In this document: positions 11,419 to 22,890 of the stretch, piece by piece
How the letters are laid out: each line of letters starts with the position of its first letter
Numbering within the stretch: position 1 is the first letter of the stretch
Origin: Cryptomeria japonica
Taxonomy: Eukaryota > Streptophyta > Pinopsida > Cupressales > Cupressaceae
DNA: 64,000 bases
Direction of reading: 5' to 3'
Assembly: GCF_030272615.1 (NCBI RefSeq)
Contig: NC_081405.1
Span: forward strand, 612,279,920-612,343,919
The notes under the pieces: model-generated
Database searches by the model: none
The model's input: only the letters and a program-made list of their open reading frames with translations
Told to the model about the DNA's origin: nothing
Made by a program: the position numbers and the translations under genes

Positions 11419-12384
11419 TGAGCATCCTCATTATGCCTTTGTCATCCCGGTATAGCCACATGTTGTTTGCTTTCTTTGTATGTATCATCATTGAGCATTG
11501 ATTTGTTGCAGGATATGTTGAAAATTTATACAAGCATAGTGGTATAATTGAACCATAATGACCTGAGAAAAATTTACATGATTTTTGATTTTGCAATATA
11601 GCACAAGCGTCAAGGTATAATTGAACCTGGACGACCTGAGTGCGGATTGCGTATAAGCAGACAAGATTAAATCATTTGTATGCGTAAAGTGGAATCATGT
11701 CTTCAGTGATATGCTGTGAATCATGTCTCAAGACAAGTATTTACACAGTACAGATGATCGCCTCACAGACAGAAAACTAAGAAAATATTGGAGTCTCCCG
11801 ATGTTCTCTAGCTTTGAAGCATTGTGGAGAAAAATTCAGAAAATCCAATAATTCAAAAAGTTCAAGTGCAAAATAGTCAAAACTTTATGCAAGATGCAAC
11901 ATTTGATACTTCAGAAAATCATCCATCGTATTTTGTGAATCCTGTTAAGCGATCAATGTTTTGCAATGTGATTGTGTGAGCTTTTGGTTGCTAGATATGA
12001 TGTTCTAAGTTTGCAACTAGTCTTGATGGCTTGAACGTGTTGCAAGTTTTGACAAGTACTGCCCCTAGCTAATTGTACCTCTTGATGTGGATATGTAGAG
12101 TGATTACTAAGCCATGGTGAGATGTGGTGAAAGGATATATGGATAAATCAGGATAGTGACTACGCTAAGTATGTCCTGAATGGATATTTGTGATAAAAAT
12201 ATCGGGCGATGGCCGATAGTACTTTACTGTGGATATAATGATATGGATATAGATAGAGGAGTTGTCCTCTCACAATAGCGCCTATTGCCAAGTTTTCACC
12301 AGTTGCTTTTATTGTACCTTTTTATTTGTTTTTTTCTTGATTTTTTGATTTTTTTACTTTTTTTACTTTTCCGTGCATTAGACT
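11419..12384. other. Element A non-coding spacer between satellite arrays and integrase
   Basis: No reading frame is supported. A 40-base block containing GGTATAATTGAACC and GACCTGAG occurs twice (about 11,524-11,565 and 11,599-11,640). The ATCATGTCT-type phrase near 11,693 and 11,725 is also duplicated. The stretch is probably the 3' UTR of gag-pol and, on the other strand, the tail of the antisense gene. Confidence 0.5.
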
Positions 12385-13500
12385 ACTCAAGTGTAGTATT
12401 TCTTCAGATGGATGTTGTTAGTTGGTTCATCGAGCACATCTCCTTCTAAAGTTGTTAACTGATAAGCACCTAATCCATAGGCCGATATGATGACATAGGG
12501 ACCTAACCAATTAGGTTCAAATTTCCCTTTCTTTTCTCGATCTTGTTGATTTCTAGGATTTTCTTTGAGTAATGGGTCACCAACTTAAAAAATCCGGGGA
12601 ATGACCTTGTGGTTGTAGCTTCTGCACATGCGTTGTTGATATGCTTTGAGATGAGTGTAAGCATGTTGTCTTTCATCTAATAGTTCAAGTTCTTGTAGTC
12701 GGTTAACTTGATACTCTTCATCTGGGATTAAGCCTTTCAGAGAGACTCTAAGAGAGGGAATTTCTACCTCCAGGGGTAAAATAGCTTTTGATCCATATAC
12801 CAATGAGTATGGTGTAGCTCCTCTAGGTGTGCGGATGCTAGTTTTGTATGCCCAAAGTGCTGGATTGAGTTGTACATGCCAATATTTGCCTGCATCATTC
12901 ACTGTTTTCTTTAGGATTTTCAATATTGTCTTGTTGGATGCTTCTACTTGACCATTCCCCTACGGGTAGTAAGGTGTAGAGAAATGATGTTGTATTTTGA
13001 ATTTTTCACATAGTTCTTGGACATCTTAGTTTTTGAAAGGTCGTCCATTATCGGTGATGATGGAACTTAGAATACCATATCTGTAGATCAGATAGTTAAG
13101 GATAAAAGAGGCAATTTATTTCCCAGTCACTGTGGTCATGGGGACTGCTTCTATCCACTTGGTAAAGTATTATGTTGCAGTTATAATGAACTTGTGTCCA
13201 TTTGAAGATGAAGGATGAATTTTGCCAACCAAGTCTAGTCCCCACTGACAAAAGGGCCAGGATGTCGTGAATGGTTGCAGTTCCTGTGTTGGTGCATGTA
13301 TAAGATTGCCATGGATCTGGCATTTAGGACACTTCTTTCCAAAGTGATAAGAGTCTTTTTCCATTGTCGGCCAGTAATATCCCATTCTCAAAAGATTTTT
13401 AGCAAGAGTAGTCCCACTTGAATGTGTGCCACAGATACCTTTGTGAAGCTCGTGCAAAGCAGAGTCAGATTCATTACGATCAAGGCAACGAAGAAGAGTA
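12385..13500 (-). pseudogene. Element A integrase
   Basis: Inserts element cDNA into the genome. Starting near 13,460 the minus strand encodes an HHCC zinc finger (HELHKGICGTH ... KCPKCQIHG). The DDE core follows: D in WGLDLVGKI, D in IITDNGRPF, E in GNGQVEASN. Next come HVQLNPALWAYKTSIRTP and, after a stop near 12,585, the C-terminal GKFEPNWLGPY with a TNNIHLKKYY end typical of Ty3/gypsy integrases. All catalytic residues are present, but several in-frame stops (for example after TVTGK and after FKN) interrupt it. Confidence 0.88.
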
Positions 13501-13511
13501 CCATCTAGACC

Positions 13512-14230
13512 TCAACGGTACAAAGTATCAGCAGCAAGGGTATAACGAGCGGCTTGCTGGATAAAGTTACGTTTTTGGTTTTGAGATAGGTCAATGGGTA
13601 GGATGTTGTTCTTAAGATAATCATATATCGGTCCATATAAAGGAGAATCTGAACTAGTCAAGGCATAGATAAAATGGGATTCAGAGTGGTCATAGGCTGG
13701 GGAGAACAGTTGCTCTACCAGAAACTTGTAACGACTCTGTTGCTCTGGAATTTGCAGTAATGAAGCGATAGTAGCCATTGCATCAGCTACTTTGTTGTCC
13801 AACCTTGGTATTTGTTCAAAGGTGATGTGTACAAAATATTGCTTGAAGTCATCCACCATTCGCTTGTAGGGTAGCAGCTTGTCGTCCTTTGTCTGATAGT
13901 CGTTGATTTGATTGACGACTAGTTGTGAGTCTCCATAGACCTTTAAATCTGTGATTCTCCATTCTACAGCCATTTTGATGCCTATAACCAATGCCTCATA
14001 TTCAGCCACATTATTGGTGCATGGAAACATAAGCCTATATGATCTTGGTATAGTGTGTCCTTCAGGAGTGATGAACAGAATGCCAGCACTCGAGCCATGT
14101 TGTGTGTAGGATCCATTAAAGTACAAGGTCCATTGTTTGGTAGAAATAGCAAGAACATCTCTGTCCGGAAATTTGATCTCCATAGTTTGTTGTCCAGGTA
14201 GTGGTGCTTCAGCCAGTTGATCTGCAATTG
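13512..14230 (-). pseudogene. Element A archaeal-type RNase H (second RNase H)
   Basis: An additional RNase H domain after the normal one, the defining trait of the Tat lineage. The minus strand reads WTLYFNGSYTQHG, then CTNNVAEYEAL, LKVYGDSQLVVNQI, and LDNKVADAMATIA. The E, D and D of the four acidic catalytic positions are visible. The first is Asn (FNGS) where this family has Asp (FDGS), which should abolish metal binding. The reading frame is open for 223 residues, unusually well kept for this element, and ends at a TLYR stretch before the integrase. Confidence 0.85.
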
Positions 14231-14249
14231 CTTGTCCTTTGATAGCTCT

Positions 14250-15500
14250 TCATTCTGTGTAGTGGATATCAAATTCACTGAGAATCATGACCCATTTAGC
14301 CAATCGGCCTGTAAGAGCTACCTTACTGAGTAGATATTTGAGAGGATCAATTTTTGCAACTAGCTTAATTATGTGTGCTCGCATATAATGTTGGAACTTT
14401 TGAGAGGCGAATATTACTGTTAGACAAGTCTTCTCAATGAATGTATAGTTTAATTCATATCCGTTCAATGTCCTACTGACGTAGTATATAGCTCGTTCCT
14501 TGCCTTGTTGATCTTCTTGTACTAACAGTGCCCCCAGTGATATATCTGTTGTTGAAATGTATAGAATGAGTGGCTTCCCTGCTATTGGTGGTACTAGAAC
14601 TGGTGGGTTCATTAGATACTGCTTGATTTGATAAAAGGATTCTACACATTTGGCTTCCCATCTGAACGGTACATTCTTATGTAGCAAATGATTAAATGGG
14701 AGACTTTTATCTACTAGTTGAGCGATGAATCGCCTGATTGATTGGAGTCGTCCTTGTAGAGATCTGAGCTGACTGATATTCTTTGGTGGTGGCATCTCCA
14801 TAATGGCTTGTACCTTTGTTGGATCCACTTCAATACCCTTACCTAAAACTATGTAGCCTAGTAACTTGCCTAATGTAACCCCCAAGACACACTTCTTAGG
14901 GTTGAGCCTGACTTGGAATTTCTCCAATCGATCAAAAATATTTTCTAAGATGCTGAGGTGTTCCACTCTGGTGAAGGATTTAGCTAGTAAATCATCCACG
15001 TAGTCTTCCATGAAGGTATGCATCATGTCATGAAAGATTATTGTCATTGCTCGTTGATAAGTAGCTCCTGCATTCTTTAAGCCAAAAAGCATAACATTCC
15101 AACTGTCCGTTCCCCAAGGACAGGTAAACATTGTTCTATCTTGATCTTCCGGGGCTATCTTTATTTAATTATAGCCTAAAAAACCATCCATTAGTGAGAG
15201 CATTGCATGGTCTGTTGTGAGGTCTACGATTATGTCGATACTGGGCAAAGGAAAGTCGTCCATTGGACAGGCTTTGTTGACATCTCTGAAGTCAGTGCAT
15301 ATTCTGATACTGCCATCTGGTTTGGATATTGGTACAATGTTGGAAATCCATTTAGCATAGTCAATGGGTCGAATAAACCCAACATCTAATAGTTTCTTTA
15401 GTTCAGCTTTGACCATGAGTGCCACATGTGGATTCATCTTTCGCAGTTTTTTCTTAACTGGCTTAGCTCTTGGAGTAATGGACAAGTGATGCATGATTAA
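14250..15500 (-). pseudogene. Element A reverse transcriptase and gypsy-type RNase H
   Basis: RT starts near 15,494 with HPHVALMVKAELKKLLDVGF. Next are RICTDFRDVNKACPMDDF, MLSLMDGFLGYN, a stop, then MFTCPWGTDSWNV, GLKNAGATYQRAM and the catalytic box EDYVDDLLAKS. Thumb and connection follow with RLNPKKCVLG and RLQSIRRFIAQLVDKS. The RNase H half has LILYISTTDISLGALLVQ, where the first catalytic Asp reads within STTDIS, then RAIYYVSRTLNGYELNY and QKFQHYM. It ends with ILSEFDIHYTE and a stop at 14,250, where this lineage passes into the second RNase H. Only a few stops disrupt about 410 codons. Confidence 0.92.
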
Positions 15501-15602
15501 TTATGGATCAATTACGGGTATATCTGCATATGACCAAAAAAAGTTGATTTGCTTTTCTTTAAAAAAATTTATAAATTCTGATCTTTCTTCCTCTGTCAGA
15601 GA

Positions 15603-16745
15603 TTATGCCAGGTGTATGTTTTTTATTCCTTTTGTAGTACCAATGTTGATTGATTGATTGGGCTCAATCAATATGGGTGATCGCTCATGATAATTTTCAG
15701 GAAGAGTGTCAAGTCTCCCATCCGTAGGTGCCTTAAAAAGGTTTTCACCCTCAAATGTGTCCTTTATTTTTACTTTTTTGTGATCCATAGCTGCCATTGA
15801 CTGGTTTTCAGTAGTAGATCCTTTATTTTGCTCATTTTTGTGACTGAGAGACTTGGCATTCCCTTGGTTGCAGATATCGTTACTTTGTTTACTGGTAGAG
15901 TCTGTTTCGGGGTTAACGGTACATAAGTAATGGATAATGGATTCATCATTCGAGAAAATTGGTATATCATGAGTTTTAGGTTCCTCCCAGTCTATGAGGT
16001 CCGGAAAGACAAGTGGTAAGGAGTCGTTAGGTGGATCAAGTTCTGCTGCTGTAAGTGTCAAGATAGAGGTTTCATCATGATTGGTTTGGGTGTTAAAGAA
16101 TTCAAGGATTTCGTTGAGGTCTTCGATGGTATCATTTTTCGTATAGACTTGCTCATAATGTCGTTGCTCGTTTTCCTTGGCGTCATAGATATTTTGTGGA
16201 CCAAATTCAAGCGGTCTAGATTATGTGCCGCATTCTTCTTGAGAGATGGGTGTATGATTGTCCTTTTCACAAATATCTTCAGTAATGTTAGAACAGATGC
16301 CCCATTCATATTCATTGGAATCAGTCTCTGAGGTATTATCCCAAATTCTAGCAGTGTTGTGAACTGGTATGTTGTAGAGTGAGAATAGGTCTTTGATAAT
16401 TGAGACAAGTTTGATAGTTTTCTCTGATTCTATGTCAGATCCTGCTTCCACTCTTTGCATTTGTTCATATACTATCTCTCCTCAGGGAGGAATGATGTAA
16501 TCCGGAGGGGAGTCTTCTTTGTTGGATGTCGGTTCTTGAATATGATGTGCTTCTTCAGTAGATGCTTCCTTCTTTTGATTGATAGGTTGTCTTTGACATT
16601 GTTCTCATTCTTGATGTTCACGTTCCTTACGTATTGTCTCTGTTGACTCAAATAGTGCCTCTTGCCAAGAGTCTTCCTTGTACTTCTTCTTTGCTTTCCA
16701 CTAAGGTTTTTGATATTTGTGTGGTACCTTCTTTGGTAGTAGAGT
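15603..16745 (-). pseudogene. Element A pol linker, polar and basic
   Basis: Between the G-patch and RT the minus strand encodes a long polar region in broken frames. It starts Lys/Arg-rich (about 16,470-16,750) and ends acidic and Asn/Ser-rich with PDLIDWEE and EGENLFKAP (15,603-16,061). The last part matches the element B linker at 3,726-3,998. No catalytic motif is visible. Confidence 0.6.
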
Positions 16746-16886
16746 GAGTTCAAAGCCCAATCCCTTTTTGTCTTTACTGAATTGTGAAGGAGGATCCAAT
16801 GGTTCTATGACGCCTTCCTGACGCTTACCAATAGGTCCTTTGCCATTGTATCCCATTTGCTACATGATTAAGTAGCCTTTTCCATA
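16746..16886 (-). pseudogene. Element A G-patch-like domain
   Basis: The minus strand reads YGKGYLIM, one stop, then QMGYNGKGPIGKRQEGV and, after IEPLDPPSQFS, KKGLGFE. Regularly spaced glycines with aromatic partners and a GLGF end match the G-patch pattern. It lies directly downstream of the protease. In other retroelements a G-patch at the end of protease has been linked to nucleic-acid binding; that role here is inference. Confidence 0.65.
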
Positions 16887-17635
16887 TAGGTGTGTGGGTA
16901 TAGCTACTTCCATAGTAGTTGCTCTGTCTTCTTCCTCATCTTTGTATAGCCAACTAAGGATATCCTTTTCCTCGAATTCATGTGCTAAAGTGCCGAGTTG
17001 AATGAATGTGCCATCGAACTTGGTGATGGGCTGAGTTGCTTGATTTGTTGATGTTGTAGGTAATCCATGAGATCTAGGTGATGTGGGTAAGTTGGCCAAA
17101 CACATGGGTTCCAAAGAGTATTCTCCCATGCCTTGTTCTTTGATCTTCATTTTCTGCTTGAAATCTCTAGGTAATGATTTAGACTTTTCTTGTTGAAGAT
17201 CTTGTGCTGATGAATCTTGTTTTTCTCTATTATGTGGAACCAGGTTGTCTTGGGTTGCCCCCATTGCATTACAATGCTAAAATGGATTATGATCGGCTGA
17301 TATAGAAACCTCCTGGCCATTATAGGGAAACCTAACACATTGGTGATATGTGGAAGGCACTGCTTGCATTTCATGTATCTAGGGTCAACCTAATAAGATA
17401 TCGTATGTGAGGTCTATGTCTAAGACCTAACACATAGTATCCTTTTGTTCAGTCCTACCTGAATTGGCAACACCATGGTTCCTTTAGATGATCTTTCCCC
17501 ATCATCATATGCCTTTATAGTGATCTTCTTGCGTGGATCAATAGACTCTTCAAAAAAGCCTAATGCATGGATAAGTTTTAAGGTACAAATATTAAGTCCA
17601 ACTCCTCCATCTATTAATGCTCATTTTACTCAGTG
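16887..17635 (-). pseudogene. Element A aspartic protease and following spacer
   Basis: The protease begins near 17,630 with LIDGGVGLNICTLKLIHALG. It continues with ITIKAYDDGERSSKG and, after frame changes, an HEMQAVPSTYHQC stretch near 17,350. The catalytic motif is D-G-G. The spacer from 17,264 carries MKIKEQGMGEYS and LANLPTSPRSHG, which match DQGGGEYTM and IGKLPTSPKTYG in element B. The protease is fragmented by frameshifts. Confidence 0.7.
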
Positions 17636-20259
17636 TTTATAGACTATGACTTCAATATGGAGAGGAGTATTATATGGATGACTCAATGAGATATTATCAT
17701 GCTCAGAAAAAGTGAGATTATGAGGCCCTATCATATGACCGACCATGGCTTGGAATTTGTTAACATCCAGATCTTGAGGTACATTTGTTTCTAATAGCGC
17801 TTGTTCCAATATGTCTTTGTGTTTTGGCAAAAGTTTCAGCAACTCCAGTATAGATATTTGAGCAGGAGTTTTGCGCAGTTGGTTGACTAGATCATATTGA
17901 ATTTTGGGTACGGTGTTTGTTGTTGACGTATGTCCCTTTAAGACATATTTTTGAGCTCTGGTTGTTACATTGACAGATTCATGATTATGTTGATCTCGGA
18001 TTGTGATGACGTTTACATGATTGTCTATAGCTGATATATGATTGATGGTGTTATTATAGATGTGATTGATACGAGCCCCACGTGTATCGTTTGAGGTTGA
18101 AGCTCCATCCTTGTTGTAGTTTGGAAGAGGATTTTTAAAGGCTCCATGGTCACCATTTGTCTTGAGACCATCCATCGTTAAATCACCTCTATCAATCATG
18201 TCTTGAACAATGTTTTTCAGTCTCATGCAATCATTTGTTTGATGACCTTTATTGCGATGAAAATCACAAAAGTGCGAGTCATTCCACCAAGGTAGTTTGA
18301 TTTGTGGTTCATAGTTGATGATTGTTGGTAAAGCGATAATTTTGTTTGCCAAGATTTCTCTGAATGCTGACTCCAGTGATTGTCCCAGTGGTGTGTAGAC
18401 ACGTTTTTGAAAATTGTTGGTGTTACCTCGTGAATTATTATTAGGTCCTCGATTTATGTGATTGTTTTGAGCATTGTTGGTGTTGTTGGTGTTGGGTTGA
18501 CCTTGATTGGTATTCGGTGTGTAAGTGTTAGTGTCTGGGTTAGCACCTTTGGGATTCTTTGTAGTTTGAGGATTTCCTGATAATGCGAGCACGGGCTGCT
18601 TAGATTTTTTGGATCATGTGATTCATTGCCTCCTTCTTTTCCATTGTTTTTGTTTCTGGTCCAGAATCTAGATTTGTCCAAGTTGTTGTTGTTTTGGTTA
18701 TTATAATTTGATGAACTTGTTCCTTCTTTGAAGAATTTTAGCATTCCTTTCTTAACACATGCTTCTTCTACTTGAATGCCATTCTCAATCAATTTAGCGA
18801 AAGATGGTATGCATTAGAGTTTGAGCCTGTAACTCATCTCACCATTCAAGTTGTCGATGAAAATTTCCATTTTCTCTTTTTCAGGGATATCTCAAGGATA
18901 TCGTGAAACCATATGCCGTCAACGTTGAAGGAATACCATGAATGTTTCATTGTTTTTCTATTTGGTGTTACAGACATCTAGCATGGTGATAGCATGTTGA
19001 ATGTTATAGGAATATTGAGCTATGAATTTGTTGACTAGCTCATCAAATGATCTGACAGGAGGTGTGATTTTGGTCCTTGGATAACCATTCCATTATTTGC
19101 CCTCCCAAGCTTCTTGGGAATAACCTCATCAAATAGGTATCATCATGAGCAAATTCAAGACTCATTGTACAAAATTATCGAACATGATCACGGGGATCGC
19201 TTTTCCCATCGTACTTGTCAAATTAGGAACGTCTGAGTTTGGAGGAAAAGGCACCATGTTCAATCTTCTATCAAACGGATAAGGACGAATTTCATTTAAT
19301 GAATACCGTATTGTTGTCCCTTGTTTCATGTCTTGCATTTGTCTTTGTAACATTTGCATTTGTTGAGTAAGGGCAATCAAAGGCGCATTATTTTGCTGAG
19401 GGAAGATTTCTTCCCTTACATTAATCCTAGGTTGAAATGGTGTATGGAACGGCATGTTTTTCTTGTGGATGTGTTGCTCGGGGATGTTTTGTACTGGTGT
19501 ATTTTGTTCAGGTATGTTTTGTTCAGGAATATCTTGCTCGGGGTCACGTGCTTCTCCTTCTCATTGTCGTTCTTGATATTCGTAATGTTGAGATTTTGTT
19601 CTAAACATGTCTGTGTCAAAGTCTTCAGGAAGTTTAACCCCTTTGCTTGTGAGCATGAGTAGGTATTTTTCCTTGTCATTTTCCATGAGTCTTTCCAAAA
19701 GTTTTTGAAATGAAGCACTTTCTTGACATTCTTGAAGAAGTTCTTCAGAAATTTTGGCGTCTTCTAGATTTGGATGCTCGAAAGGATTTGATAATCTTCG
19801 ATTCATGTTGGATTTTGATTGCATTTTGCTTTGTTTGTTTTGTTGAGAGCAAGTAACAACAGGCATCTAGTAGAAGCTTTCTGTGACAAAAGGAATGAAC
19901 TCTTCTTCAATGTTTTGTTCAGGAGTTGGTGGTTCAAATCGGGGGATGTTGTAAGTGATGCACTTGTTGGGAAAGAATGTTGGATTGATCTTTCCTCCAC
20001 GATTTATGAGTTGACTGAACGCGGATTTTTGAAAGAAGTCTCTAGTCTTTAAAGGTTCCTTGTCAAATTCATTTGATTTGTTCTGAATATATAAGCGTAC
20101 ATGATGAAGGAATGTTCGATGAGATTTGAAGAGTTGATGATTGATGTATAAAAATTTATTTATTTCGGCGAATTTCGAAGAACTTGGTTGTTGTTTCTTC
20201 AACTTAGTGTTACGATAAATATTCTTTCTTCTCAGAATATGAGGATTAGTCATGCACAA
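17636..20259 (-). pseudogene. Element A gag
   Basis: Structural capsid protein. The minus strand opens at 20,259 (MCMTNPHILRRKN) with a polar N-terminus. A Glu/Gln-rich stretch with repeated PEQNI words follows (about 19,480-19,560), then a Gln-rich coiled segment (QMQMLQRQMQDM). A recognisable gag core follows in broken frames (WNGYPRTKITPP, FIAQYSYNIQHA, about 18,800-19,100). Next is an Asn-rich tract (about 18,400-18,560). A zinc knuckle C-x2-H-x4-H-x4-C reads CDFHRNKGHQTNDC near 18,240. Several stops (19,864, 19,558, 19,159) and frame changes divide it. The knuckle form is shared with elements C and D. Confidence 0.8.
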
Positions 20260-20740
20260 GCGATCAATGGTTTCCTTTGATTTGTTTTGGATTCAGTTTT
20301 TCTTGTTTTGAAAACTCAAGTTTTACTTTATCAAAGTAAAGGTTTAGATGCCCCCCTCATGACAAAGTGCGTCAAATGATATGGAATACGAGCTTTCCCA
20401 ATATGGAAACTCGATTTGACAACTTGGATTTTTAAACAAGTGTGTTTTGGGATAAAATCCGTGAGATAAAAAGGACCTATTTGCCACTTGTGATGATGCT
20501 TCCTGATTTTGATAGGATGGATATGCTTATCGTGCGACCAATTTTAGATGTTGGACAACTTTTATTTGATGGGAAACTTGCTTTGGAAATAGCTTTTTGA
20601 TACTCTATTTTTGGTATTTTGATTTGACGAAGTTTAGGCTGATGAAAGGAGGTTTCTGAAAATGTTTTCAAAATTTTCCAAATTTACCTCTGTTTTGCCC
20701 CCTGTTTTCTGGTCTTGACCACCCACTGAAACAGAGACTC

Positions 20741-21096
20741 TATGCGCTACAAAATTTTCTCAAAGCACTAAGGAAAAGACCCCATGCGTTATGCTACCCT
20801 ATTCTATGTGCTAATTGGTACTAATAGTTAATTTGTTTCAGATTTGGTTTCAAAAATATCATGCGCTAATATGAGTCATTGACGTGCTAATGTTTATGCT
20901 CTACGCGCTAAAGGTTGACTTCTATGTGCTAAGTTGATGCTTCGACGTGCTAAGTTGTTTTTAGAATGCGCTAACTGCTACTGCTGATTTTAAATTTTGG
21001 TGAAGCACTACTGTTAATACTTTACGTGCTAAGGATAAGGTTTGATGCACTAAAATATGGTTGCCATGCACTAAGATGTTGCTCTTACGTGCTAAA
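20741..21096 (-). repeat. TAGCGCAT word array 1 in element A leader
   Basis: In element orientation about 16 copies of TAGCGCAT or close variants (TTAGCACGT, TTAGTGCAT, TTAGCACAT), three of them exact. Spacing is irregular, mostly 15-30 bases. The array begins some 480 bases upstream of gag. It is more degenerate than the array in the antisense intron. Confidence 0.8.
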
Positions 21097-22590
21097 CTGC
21101 CCTGACTTGATTGTTTTCTGCAATTTTTGGTGTTTTGCCTTAAGCTTTAAATGCTGATAGATGATTTTCTGAAGTAACCAATGAAAGCATAGCACCAAAG
21201 AGGCAACCGTTTTGCCTAATCTAAACAATAAGTGTATGTTTGGCGAGGATGTGTTCAAATCCCCAAAAGTTCAACCGGTTTAGATACAACATGCATTTCA
21301 AACAGACTCTTTATTCAAAGGTCATAAGCAATATCATAGCCCACTAGTCTCGATACTTCGTCAACTCAAACAGTCGTGTCACCCCCTAGAGGGCACCCAT
21401 TTTTTTGCCTTTTGCCAGAAATTAACTCAAAGTGAATTGCTTCACAATTGAGTAGTTGTCTTGGGAGATATATGGTGAGCGATCTTGGGGGCAGATTCTT
21501 CCCCACCCTTGCACTATGATATTACAAATGTTTGGTTACTGACTCGGCTCAAAGTTTCTATGCTAAGGTTCGTAATCAAGCTTCCTGTTCGGTCGCCAGT
21601 GATAAACTCCCTCAGGAGGCTTCCCAACCTTTAGAACAAAGGCTTTATGTATCTCAAGGATACTGGGGGAAGGCTAATCGTTGCGCGCAACCGTTGAAAA
21701 GGACTTTCGTTGCTTTCCACATTTGATTATAGTGGGTTGGAACACTTGGCTTTAAAGCTGTTTCCCACTTAGGTCGTTCCCTTCACACCGGCCAAAAATG
21801 GCTTTAAGAGTTTTTCGACCCCTCGGGAAGGCAGACCTGCTAAAGGATTTAAATGTTGTATGACTGAAAGCGTAAGAGTAGTTTGGCTTTCTGATCACCC
21901 AGTTAAGGGTAGAGCATATACCTTCTACTTTCGAGACAAGGTAAACAAGGTTCTTTTTACCTTTCAAGTCAATGATTTTCTAAGATCTATATGGAGATGT
22001 TGCTCCACGAAAACATGGTGTTCCTTTTATTTCCTTCAAAATAGTGATTTTCTAACCTAGGAAAAGAACTTGGTCAACAAAGCAAAACTTTGATGTTTGG
22101 TCAACAAAAGAAATCGATCAAAAGGGGAAGATCTTCCCTCTTTGATTGTGAACAAAAATTTTAAGTGTGGTTCTTTTCCCTTGTAAAAAATTAAAATTGA
22201 TCCTTTTATGCACCAAAGGATGGTGAGGTTCTTTTTAGTCCTTGCTTGCAAAAAATAAAAGATTGTTTTGTTCCTTTTAGAGTCCAAAGTGAAAATTTTC
22301 TCTCCTAGAAAAAGATTGTTTTTTGTGGTTCTTTTTATAGCCCAAAATAAGGTGTGTTCAATTTTATCCAACAAGAATTAAAAAGACTCTAAATTTTAAC
22401 TAACTTAACTAAGTTAGTAAAAATTTAAACTACTTGTAATTCTACAAATAAAACTAAGTTCCACCTGCAATAAATTGTCAAAATCCTGCAAAATATCAAT
22501 CAGACAGTTAGAAAAATCTTGGATTTTGTGGACTTCTACAAGTCTAAATTTAAGTTCGGTTACAATTTTATTTTTGTTTTCCCTCTGTGA

Positions 22591-22802
22591 TGCGCTATAG
22601 AACAGATTGTACACGCTACAAGATGACTCTGATGCGTTGCTCTGTTTTTCTTCCGCGCCGAGACCTACAAGAAAAGATTAGTGATGGTGATGCGCTAAGT
22701 TAATGACTTTACGCGCTAGAGTATAAACCTCACGCGCTAAATAGTGTACGGGATGCGCTAGAATGTCAACCAGATGCGTTAAGGGATGTTCCCCATGCGT
22801 TG
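22591..22802 (-). repeat. TAGCGCAT word array 2 in element A leader
   Basis: In element orientation about nine copies of TAGCGCAT, TAGCGCGT or AACGCAT-type words within 212 bases, ending about 65 bases from the primer site. Orientation relative to the transcript is the same as in array 1. Confidence 0.8.
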
Positions 22803-22868
22803 ATTCTTGTTTCCCATGTACCTACAAAAGTGTTTATTTTTGAAAACCGATTTGATTAATGGGGTAGA

Positions 22869-22886
22869 GCCCCACGGTGGGCACCA
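22869..22886 (-). promoter_or_regulatory. Primer-binding site of element A
   Basis: The minus strand reads TGGTGCCCACCGTGGGGC, four bases (TTTC) after the end of the 5' LTR. The initial TGG pairs with the CCA end of a tRNA. I do not assign the tRNA. Confidence 0.75.
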
Positions 22887-22890
22887 GAAA

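Larger units (their letters stand above)
20260..22868 (-). other. Element A 5' leader, long and non-coding
   Basis: About 2.6 kb lie between the primer site and gag. No frame is supported. It holds two arrays of the TAGCGCAT word (separate entries). Between them, at 21,730-21,830, a block with ATAGTGGG and TTAGGTCGTTCCCTTCACAC matches the leader of element B at 36,495-36,560. Such a long leader is usual for Tat elements and may contain splice sites. Confidence 0.6.

Noticed and set aside
21532..22060. Plus-strand frames in the element A leader
   Set aside because: Short, against element direction, no family match; the region is a non-coding leader shared with element B.
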